DNA of 5,207 nucleotides, from positions 1 through 5,207 of the forward strand of contig LSSH01000063.1 of assembly GCA_001595885.1 (NCBI GenBank). Direction: 5' to 3'. The notes beneath the pieces were generated by a model, which made no database searches, had not been told where the DNA came from, and saw only the letters and a list, made by a program, of their open reading frames with translations. The stretch comes from Candidatus Proteinoplasmatales archaeon SG8-5. GTDB lineage: Archaea > Thermoplasmatota > Thermoplasmata > SG8-5. Of this stretch, positions 1-5,207 are shown in pieces. Within the stretch, counting starts at the first letter, position 1, and each line of letters begins with the position of its first letter. A program made the translations under genes and the position numbers.

Positions 1-2167
1 CCTCATCGGCCCCCGTGCCCCCTAGGGCGAGGCCCACGCTCACCGGTGTCATTGAGGGGTAGCCGACAAGGTTCCAGCCTGCATGGAGGGGTATTTCCGT
101 GACCACCGGGTCGAAGCCTTCCATGGTCAGTGTCTGCCCGGGCGCGTTGATGTAGATCCAGAATCCCATCTTGTGGTCCAGCGTGTGGAGGGTGTTCAGC
201 TGGGGCGGTCTGTTCTCGTAATAGGTGAGCCATTTCCCGACTAGTGTCTCGTTGTAGGCCCTCACGAAATCGTAGGCAGGCCAGATGCCGGATAGGATCT
301 GCTGTATGGCCTCGTCCTGCTGTACGTAGGGCAGGGACAAGAGGTTCCATCCCTCATGGAGCGGGATGCCATAGCTCATCAGCTCTAGGTAGTAGGCCGT
401 AAGGGTCGCGTCGCTGTACCTGGCATCGATTGTGTGAACCCTGGCACCCGTATCGCTCCATCTGTCCCAAAGGTAGGTCTCTCCCCCGCCGCCGGTCTGC
501 TGGGCAGGGGCCTCCAGAGTGTGTGAGTATCCGGCGGGCCAGTTGAAGAGCTGCGGGGCCGTGTATGTCTGCCCGTCCACGATGACGTCAAGACCGGTCG
601 GGTCGGTGTCGATCGTCCATCTCGAACCGTACGTGGAATAGACCACGTGGGTCTGCGAGGTCTCCGTGATGGGGTCGGCGGCGTCCCTCAGGTCGCTCCA
701 GGCTATGCAGGCGTATTCCCCGCCTCCCGGCCTCTCCTGCGACGTCACGTGGGCGAACCAGTTGGAGGCCTGATAGGCTCCTGTGTCGCTAACGGCCTCG
801 GGCGGATACCAGGTCGTCAGGTCTACGTTGTCGGCGAACATGATGTTGGTCGTGTAAACCGAACCCCCGTCCTCCTGTCGGTAGGTCATCATGAAGAAGT
901 TCTTGTTGAAGTCCTCCTGAACGTAAGGCATCCTCTGGTAGTTCGCCTGGGGTAGGGAGTAGGAGTCCCACATGCCGCCGCCGTTGAGGCTGTAGGCGTA
1001 GGCCAGGTCTCCGAGGCTCTGGTCACTGGGATTGTTAGTGTAGGTTGCCGCGCACATGACATAGTCGGTGCCCGATTGTGTGGCCGCGATGCTCGGTTTA
1101 TAGAACGAATGCACGCTGGCCGCGTCGTATATATCGGTCAACGCCGTCCAGGTCATCCCGTCCGCCGAGCTCCAGATCCGCATGTCGAACACGCCGCCGG
1201 CCTCGAAATAGTTCATGGCTGTGAGATACAACGTAAAGGTTCCCGAGTCCTGGCAGGGGTATTGGACGTAGTTGGCAATCACCGGACCGCCGCCCAGGAC
1301 CTCGTAGCCGTCCCACTCGGTCGCGCCGGGCTGCCATGCCACGACAGAGCTCTGGGTGGCCGCTACGGCGTCATAGGACATGGCCGTTATGACCGGCACA
1401 TTGCCCGGTTGGTCTATGCTAATCGTGGGCAGGCGGTGGACGTTATAGGCGCCGCCGTATGCCTGTGTGACCATATCGTTGGTCCAGGGTGCGGGCGAGC
1501 CCCAGAAGGCCTTGTTGGCATACTGGACGTCCAGCTGCATGTCGATTATGTTCCTCGAAGGCCCGTCGTATGCGAATAGCGTGTATGTTATCCATATCAT
1601 GCCGTCGTTGCCTATTGCGAGGTCAGGCTCCTTCATGTCCGGATATACTCCGTTTATCTGGACCGGAAAGTAGAACACGTAGATCTCGGGGGACCAAGTC
1701 TCGCCGCCGTTCGTCGAGCGCCTTACCGCCAGGCACCACTGGTCAGTGCCCGAGGCGAAGCTCGTCCAGGATTCGTAGACGATGTAGATGTCGTTGTTGT
1801 TGGTCGGGTCCACCTCCATCGACTGGAAGCCGTCGTTGTACTGGTTCCAGGCCTGGTCTGAAATGAGTATGTCGTAGGTCCAGCCCGAGCCGGGGTTCCC
1901 CCTGGGCCCCGTCGTTCTCTGCAGCTCGTCCACGTTCGTCAACACGGCGACGGGTGCATGGCCAAAGACCGACTCGGAGGATGGCGCACCGCTGACCTTA
2001 TTGGTCGCGGATTGGTCCGCCGGACCCCGCAAACCATCGTTCAACGGTCGAAGGCCGTCCTTTGACCGTTCGGTCTCATCGGACGTGCGCCCCATAACCA
2101 TGACAGAAGTAGTCAAGAACATCAGGACAACGGTTACGGCAACAGCCCGTCTGACCACGCCAGTCAT
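1..2167 (-). CDS. Secreted surface protein with Asp-box propeller and PLHxGWNL repeats (C-terminus cut by window edge)
   Basis: One open frame of 722 codons without a stop runs off the left edge, so the C-terminus and any anchor are not visible. Residues 1-26 form a signal peptide (arginine pair at 6-7, then a hydrophobic core), followed by a polar linker to about residue 70. Residues 80-510 look like a sialidase/BNR beta-propeller, with Asp-box-like motifs at S151-W158 (STNGGETW), S333-W340 (SSADGMTW) and S393-W400 (SLNGGGMW), and IAWSDLRD around 488-494. Residues 515-594 form a small domain (DGQTYTAPQ, WSDTGA) often seen in archaeal and bacterial extracellular proteins. PLHEGWNLLSLP (W607) and PLHAGWNLVGYP (W698) mark two copies of a module 91 residues apart. 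A carbohydrate-binding or adhesive role outside the cell is inferred; I see no sialidase catalytic set. An in-frame ATG at 2179 would add four residues, but the promoter spacing favours 2167. The gene is much richer in G+C than the operon's 3' part. Confidence 0.88.
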   Translation of the reverse strand, partial: MTGVVRRAVAVTVVLMFLTTSVMVMGRTSDETERSKDGLRPLNDGLRGPADQSATNKVSGAPSSESVFGHAPVAVLTNVDELQRTTGPRGNPGSGWTYDILISDQAWNQYNDGFQSMEVDPTNNNDIYIVYESWTSFASGTDQWCLAVRRSTNGGETWSPEIYVFYFPVQINGVYPDMKEPDLAIGNDGMIWITYTLFAYDGPSRNIIDMQLDVQYANKAFWGSPAPWTNDMVTQAYGGAYNVHRLPTISIDQPGNVPVITAMSYDAVAATQSSVVAWQPGATEWDGYEVLGGGPVIANYVQYPCQDSGTFTLYLTAMNYFEAGGVFDMRIWSSADGMTWTALTDIYDAASVHSFYKPSIAATQSGTDYVMCAATYTNNPSDQSLGDLAYAYSLNGGGMWDSYSLPQANYQRMPYVQEDFNKNFFMMTYRQEDGGSVYTTNIMFADNVDLTTWYPPEAVSDTGAYQASNWFAHVTSQERPGGGEYACIAWSDLRDAADPITETSQTHVVYSTYGSRWTIDTDPTGLDVIVDGQTYTAPQLFNWPAGYSHTLEAPAQQTGGGGETYLWDRWSDTGARVHTIDARYSDATLTAYYLELMSYGIPLHEGWNLLSLPYVQQDEAIQQILSGIWPAYDFVRAYNETLVGKWLTYYENRPPQLNTLHTLDHKMGFWIYINAPGQTLTMEGFDPVVTEIPLHAGWNLVGYPSMTPVSVGLALGGTGADE
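2043..2070. repeat. Inverted repeat (hairpin) inside the surface-protein gene
   Basis: Two 12-nt arms, 2043-2054 and 2059-2070, are complementary at 11 of 12 positions and separated by a 4-nt loop. In the minus-strand mRNA the odd position is an A-C mismatch; in a plus-strand RNA it would be a G-U pair. The hairpin sits about 100 nt into the coding sequence, just after the signal-peptide codons, in the part that encodes the polar linker. It could affect translation or be chance in G+C-rich DNA. It is too far inside the gene to be its terminator. Confidence 0.5.
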
Positions 2168-2190
2168 GTTGGATAACATGGAAAAACCGA

Positions 2191-2197
2191 TATTTAA
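2191..2197 (-). promoter_or_regulatory. Archaeal TATA box of the surface-protein gene
   Basis: On the minus strand the sequence reads TTAAATA, preceded by CCAAACG, which resembles the purine-rich BRE that binds TFB. The box centre is 27 nt from the A of the ATG at 2167, the normal TATA-to-start-site distance in archaea. The transcript would therefore begin at or within a base or two of that ATG (leaderless). No Shine-Dalgarno sequence precedes either this ATG or the one at 2179; the latter would lie upstream of the predicted transcription start. Inferred from spacing and motif only. Confidence 0.55.
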
Positions 2198-2339
2198 CGT
2201 TTGGTACGGAGATATCAGGTGAGAGTTGCCCCCCAGCTTTGCTTCGCACAGGCTTATCGACCAAATGGTATGGCGGATCGTGCAATCCAGTCAGTTAAAT
2301 GCGCAATACCGGCACCAGCAACCGAACAGCGGGGTAACC

Positions 2340-2347
2340 ATATTATA
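2340..2347 (+). promoter_or_regulatory. Archaeal TATA box of the glycan operon
   Basis: ATATTATA lies about 28 nt upstream of the ATG at 2372, preceded by GGGGTAACC as a possible BRE. Transcription would start close to 2370-2372, giving an essentially leaderless mRNA. This agrees with the absence of a Shine-Dalgarno sequence before this first gene, while both downstream genes have one. A weaker alternative, TTAAAT at 2295-2300, would give a leader of about 45-50 nt. Confidence 0.55.
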
Positions 2348-2371
2348 GGTAATACAGAATAAAGAAACCTG

Positions 2372-3364
2372 ATGAGACTGTTGGTCGACATGGGCCATCC
2401 AGCCCATGTTCACTTCTTCAGGAATGCGATAAAGGAGCTCCATACCAGAGGCCACGAGGTAAAGGTAACCGCCCGAGACAAGGACGTGACCCTCGCCCTC
2501 CTTGATGCCTACGAGCTGGAGTATGAGGTGCGGGGAACCCTGAGCAAAGGAACCCTTAGCAAGGGTATCGGTATGGTCAAGACCGACATGAAGATGCTAA
2601 AGATAGCTAAGAAGTTCAAGCCTGATGTCATGGCCGGTATCCTCAACCCTTACACTGCCCAGATATCCAGGATGGTAGGAGCCAAATCGATCACATTCAC
2701 CGACACTGAGCATGCGAAGGCCGCCCAAAGGATGACCTTGCCTTTTACTGACCTTGTTGTCACTCCAAAGGCTTATCTGCTTGATCACGGGGAGAAGCAT
2801 GTGAGGTATGATGGAACCCACGAAATGGCATACCTTAACGAGAAATACTTCACTCCCGACAAATCGGTCTTGGAGAAGCTGGGCATTGATCAAAAAGAAA
2901 AGTTCGCACTCTTGCGTTCGGTGTCATGGGAAGCTAGTCATGACCGCACCGATGATAAGATTCCTGCCAGATTATTTCACGATGTTTACGGTTACCTGGA
3001 GGGAAAGATGAGAGTTATTAAATCAGATGAGTTGAAATGTGGTAAAGACCTTGAATTCCACCCTGCGGAAGTCTTGGACATACTCTCTTACGCCCAGTTT
3101 TACATAGGTGACGGAGCTACAATGGCAGCGGAATCAGCTATCCTAGGGGCCAACTCGATTTATATTTCAAAACTCAAAGGTCAGATCGGGGTTTTGGAAT
3201 ACCTTGAGAGGACTTTGAGCAACTATCGAGTTGTACCCCCAGATACGGAATCGATAATAAAAAACCTGGATGATACGGAATTTGAAAGAATTGAAAGATA
3301 TGAATGTCCAGATATTATATCTCTTATAACTGATCTCATGATAGGCCTAGGTGAAGAACGATGA
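2372..3364 (+). CDS. DUF354-family protein (GT-B/epimerase-like), surface glycan operon
   Basis: This 330-residue protein is a full-length match, by recognition, to the DUF354 family (Pfam PF04007). The family is distantly related to UDP-GlcNAc 2-epimerases and GT-B glycosyltransferases, and its reaction is not established. Conserved-looking blocks are GHPAHVHFF (8-16) at the start of the N-terminal Rossmann-like half, FTDTEHA (109-115), YDGTHEMAYL (146-155), SWEASHD (185-191), and GDGATMAAESA (246-256), which sits where related enzymes bind the nucleotide-sugar phosphates. There is no signal peptide or membrane segment, so it is probably cytosolic. The ATG is the first start after an in-frame TAA at 2360-2362 and fits a leaderless transcript. 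The stop overlaps the next gene by ATGA. DUF354 genes commonly lie among surface polysaccharide genes, which fits here. Residues 55-64 are a GTLSK tandem duplication. G+C falls from about 60% in sampled 5' sequence to about 30% near the 3' end. Confidence 0.88.
   Translation: MRLLVDMGHPAHVHFFRNAIKELHTRGHEVKVTARDKDVTLALLDAYELEYEVRGTLSKGTLSKGIGMVKTDMKMLKIAKKFKPDVMAGILNPYTAQISRMVGAKSITFTDTEHAKAAQRMTLPFTDLVVTPKAYLLDHGEKHVRYDGTHEMAYLNEKYFTPDKSVLEKLGIDQKEKFALLRSVSWEASHDRTDDKIPARLFHDVYGYLEGKMRVIKSDELKCGKDLEFHPAEVLDILSYAQFYIGDGATMAAESAILGANSIYISKLKGQIGVLEYLERTLSNYRVVPPDTESIIKNLDDTEFERIERYECPDIISLITDLMIGLGEER
2534..2563 (+). repeat. 15-nt tandem duplication encoding GTLSK twice
   Basis: Two adjacent in-frame copies, 2534-2548 and 2549-2563, match at 13 of 15 positions; both differences are silent, so each copy encodes GTLSK (residues 55-59 and 60-64). 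It falls in a glycine- and lysine-rich loop after the second beta-alpha unit of the DUF354 protein. It may be a recent in-frame expansion or a tolerated loop length variant. Confidence 0.75.
3349..3354 (+). promoter_or_regulatory. Shine-Dalgarno site of the GT2 gene
   Basis: AGGTGA matches the archaeal anti-Shine-Dalgarno sequence and is separated from the ATG at 3361 by 6 nt. It lies inside the 3' end of the DUF354 gene, as expected for coupled translation through the ATGA overlap. Confidence 0.75.
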
Positions 3365-4227
3365 CTACGGATTATTTATTAGTAACACCCGCAAAGAACG
3401 AGGAGAAGAACCTCCCCTCGTTGATTTCATCGATATTAAGTCAGGAGAAACAACCAAAACTCTGGGTCATTGTTGACGACGGAAGCACTGATAAAAGCCA
3501 GGAGATCATCGAGAGGTCATCAAGGGAACACAAATGGATTATTACAGTAAGGTTGGATGAATCACGGAGGGACATTGGCTTTCATTACAGTGAAGTCTGC
3601 CGCACCGGTTTTAATACTATTATCACAAAGGCTAGAGAAATGGGCATATCCTTTGGATTCATCGCGTTACTCGATGCAGACATAATTATCAAAGAGCATT
3701 ATTTCTTAGAATTAATAAACCGGATGGAAAAAGATGCATCAATAGGCATTACCAGCGGAGCAATATGGAGCAAGGAACAAGGTAAATATGTGAAAGTCAA
3801 ACAACGAACAGATCTACCCTCGGGTGCAGCCCGCATATGGAAAATAAAATGCTACGAAGAAACGAACGGTTTTGAAAAAACCATGGCCCCAGACAGCGTT
3901 TCCAATGCAAGAGCCAAGATTAAAGGCTGGAAGACCGTCAGATATTCCGACATTAAGGCCTACCAGTCGAGGGCGACGGCCAGTGCCGAGGGCTTATGGA
4001 TCGGATATAAACGAAAAGGGCAGGCCTCATATTACCTGCACGAACCTTTCTACTTCATATTGGGAAAGGCTTCGTCATTCGCAGCGGAGGAAAGCCTGCG
4101 GCAAGGTGTAGCCTTCCTATGGGGATGGCTATCGTCGTGGATACATAGACGATCAAAAATACCCGACCCTGAGTTAAAAAAATATTTCCGATCAAAACTA
4201 TATACCACAAGAGGTGAGAGATTCTGA
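3361..4227 (+). CDS. Family 2 glycosyltransferase
   Basis: This 288-residue protein has the GT-A fold signature of inverting GT2 enzymes, which transfer a sugar from a nucleotide donor at the inner face of the membrane. PAKNEE (10-15) begins the nucleotide-binding half, VDDGSTD (38-44) holds the base- and ribose-binding aspartates, and LLDADI carries the metal-binding DxD at 105-107. The segment GAARIW (155-160), then NGF (169-171), D178 and KIKGWKT (186-192) corresponds to the acceptor region. D178 in APD is the likely catalytic base, in place of the usual ED. SRATASAEGLW (203-213) matches the 'HHR-TGSA-GLW' region of a GT2 subfamily. No clear membrane span is seen, but the hydrophobic stretch 229-261 may lie against the membrane. 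The gene overlaps its upstream neighbour by 4 nt and has a good Shine-Dalgarno site. Donor and acceptor sugars cannot be told. A role in surface glycan or lipid-linked oligosaccharide assembly is inferred from context. Confidence 0.92.
   Translation: MTTDYLLVTPAKNEEKNLPSLISSILSQEKQPKLWVIVDDGSTDKSQEIIERSSREHKWIITVRLDESRRDIGFHYSEVCRTGFNTIITKAREMGISFGFIALLDADIIIKEHYFLELINRMEKDASIGITSGAIWSKEQGKYVKVKQRTDLPSGAARIWKIKCYEETNGFEKTMAPDSVSNARAKIKGWKTVRYSDIKAYQSRATASAEGLWIGYKRKGQASYYLHEPFYFILGKASSFAAEESLRQGVAFLWGWLSSWIHRRSKIPDPELKKYFRSKLYTTRGERF
4211..4217 (+). promoter_or_regulatory. Strong Shine-Dalgarno site that points to a CTG start
   Basis: GAGGTGA is a 7-nt match to the archaeal anti-Shine-Dalgarno sequence. 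Its 3' end is 6 nt before CTG at 4224, the same spacing as between AGGTGA and ATG at the previous junction. No ATG, GTG or TTG in the frame of the downstream membrane protein lies near it; the first in-frame ATG is 61 nt after the site, far out of range. Confidence 0.75.
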
Positions 4228-5207
4228 AAATTGAATCCCCGGATCTTAGGAAAAACGTAACAAAGAGAACTGCACTAATGCTATTCCTCTTTCTTATCCT
4301 TATCAACATACTCTTGAGATATCCATTCACCCCGCATGAGATTGGCTGGGATTCCTTTGTAATACATTCCCTTGCTGATTCCATTAATGTACAACACCAT
4401 GCTGATTGGATTTTAAATCCATTTTCATATTTTGGCATGTACCCGTTGTCTTATCCTAGCTCGGTCCCGTTTATAATCTCATCTACTAGCCAAGCAAGTG
4501 GTTTAAGCATTGAAGGAGTAGCATGGATTTTCACAATAATAATTGGTATTTTAGCTGCGTTAGGGGGCTTTATACTCGCAGGAGCCATAAAGAAAAATTT
4601 TTGGTTCCAGTATATTGTGGCTCTGATGTTCTCCACCTCGATGGGATTGTTACTTTTTACAACTTGGACCTTAACTACCCGCGGTACGTTAGAAGTAATT
4701 CTACCTTTTTTCCTATGGTCGCTCATTAATCACCTGAAAAGCCAACGCTTGACCTACTTCATACTAGCTATCATGTTTCTAATATTAGCAGCTTCTATAC
4801 ACCGCATGTTCATACTTTTTGCTCCGTTCATACTTCTGATTATGATAATACCTTATATCATTAAATCAAAACTAATCGCAAAAACTTCAATCACTGAATC
4901 TAAACAGAAAAAGATGAGGATAATATTTGGCATTGGTAGCTTCATAGTGGCCGGCGTGTTATTGATACTGCCAATACTGGGCGTATTTGGGGATGTATAT
5001 GGACATTTTGGTGTAGAGGGCACTTACAATAGTATTGTTTGGGCTGCAGCAGTGTTCGCCAGAAATGTTGGACCAATCGCCCTGTTATCCATAATTGGCT
5101 TAATATTAATAATCTTAAAGGTCGGAAAGGAAAGAGGGGAATTCTTTACAGCTGGAGCATTTATCATAATAATACCAATGATACTTGTGGGGAGTTACAT
5201 ATCTACG
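4224..5207 (+). CDS. Multi-pass membrane protein, probable GT-C-type glycosyltransferase (3' end cut by window edge)
   Basis: The frame is open for 328 codons to the right edge, so the C-terminus is missing. About nine hydrophobic spans are visible, the first at residues 17-31 behind a positively charged cytosolic N-terminus (R9, K10, K14, R15). The loop after span 1 contains HEIGWD (38-43) and then NPFSYFGMYPLSYPSSVPF (65-83). An acidic residue in this first external loop is typical of GT-C enzymes such as GT39 and oligosaccharyltransferase relatives, which use polyprenyl-phosphate sugars on the outer face. Assignment to a precise family is not possible from inspection; a flippase or polymerase-like protein remains possible. 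The start is chosen as CTG at 4224 because of the Shine-Dalgarno site at 4211-4217 and the CTGA overlap with the GT2 stop. ATG at 4278 (M19) is the conservative alternative, but it has no good ribosome site and starts inside span 1. The gene is A+T-rich. Confidence 0.8.
   Translation, partial: MKIESPDLRKNVTKRTALMLFLFLILINILLRYPFTPHEIGWDSFVIHSLADSINVQHHADWILNPFSYFGMYPLSYPSSVPFIISSTSQASGLSIEGVAWIFTIIIGILAALGGFILAGAIKKNFWFQYIVALMFSTSMGLLLFTTWTLTTRGTLEVILPFFLWSLINHLKSQRLTYFILAIMFLILAASIHRMFILFAPFILLIMIIPYIIKSKLIAKTSITESKQKKMRIIFGIGSFIVAGVLLILPILGVFGDVYGHFGVEGTYNSIVWAAAVFARNVGPIALLSIIGLILIILKVGKERGEFFTAGAFIIIIPMILVGSYIST

Noticed and set aside
251..253. Surface protein as the N-glycosylated target of the neighbouring operon
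   Set aside because: In the visible mature part I find only one clear N-x-S/T sequon (N639-E-T). This is too sparse to argue that the protein is a main glycan acceptor, so the idea is not claimed.
647..1866. Several plus-strand open frames opposite the surface-protein gene (for example 647-955, 1076-1579, 1489-1866)
   Set aside because: They are shadows of a G+C-rich minus-strand gene: arginine-rich or low-complexity products with no recognisable motifs, no ribosome sites, and a continuous 722-codon frame on the other strand that has clear domains.
2076..2285. Minus-strand open frame crossing the divergent promoter region and the surface-protein 5' end
   Set aside because: It is out of frame with the surface protein, overlaps its signal-peptide codons, and lacks a promoter or ribosome site of its own.
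2281..2347. Short repeats such as GGTAA at both sides of the operon TATA box, considered as an operator
   Set aside because: The matches are only about 5 nt long and not a convincing dyad; they are expected by chance in a region this size.
4055..4726. Minus-strand open frames at 4055-4438 and 4451-4726
   Set aside because: They lie opposite the GT2 3' end and the membrane-protein gene, whose plus-strand frame stays open to the window edge with coherent membrane spans. The minus-strand products have no family signature.

Overview
The window looks archaeal, most likely a euryarchaeon of the Thermoplasmata or a related lineage. That placement is inferred from protein style and promoter structure; there is no rRNA or other marker gene here. 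The archaeal signs are: TATA-like boxes about 27-28 nt upstream of the first usable ATG on both sides of a divergent intergenic region (leaderless transcripts), Shine-Dalgarno sequences only in front of the internal operon genes, and a long secreted protein with beta-propeller plus 'PLHxGWNL' domains of a kind common in archaeal surface proteins.

Layout. Positions 1-2167 on the minus strand hold one uninterrupted open frame of 722 codons that runs off the left edge. It encodes an exported protein with a signal peptide, a low-complexity linker, an Asp-box (sialidase/BNR-like) propeller region, a small beta-rich domain, and two copies of a PLHxGWNL module. Positions 2168-2371 are a short divergent promoter region. 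From 2372 to the right edge the plus strand carries a tightly packed three-gene operon: a DUF354-family protein (2372-3364), a family 2 glycosyltransferase (3361-4227), and a multi-pass membrane protein that resembles GT-C enzymes (4224 to beyond the right edge).

The operon reads as part of a surface glycan or lipid-linked oligosaccharide pathway: a cytosolic GT-B-like or epimerase-like protein of unknown reaction, a cytosolic GT2 that adds sugars from nucleotide donors, and a membrane enzyme that probably uses a lipid-linked donor on the outer face. Both gene junctions are 4-nt overlaps (ATGA, CTGA), each preceded by a GGTGA-containing Shine-Dalgarno sequence with an identical 6-nt spacer. 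The third gene therefore appears to start at CTG, an unusual start codon that default gene callers would miss.

Nothing here amounts to a clearly new system. The best leads are the CTG start, the DUF354-GT2-membrane cassette with an unassigned reaction, the mosaic base composition of the operon, and an imperfect 12-bp hairpin just inside the surface-protein gene. There are no tRNA or rRNA genes, CRISPR arrays, insertion sequences or convincing terminators.
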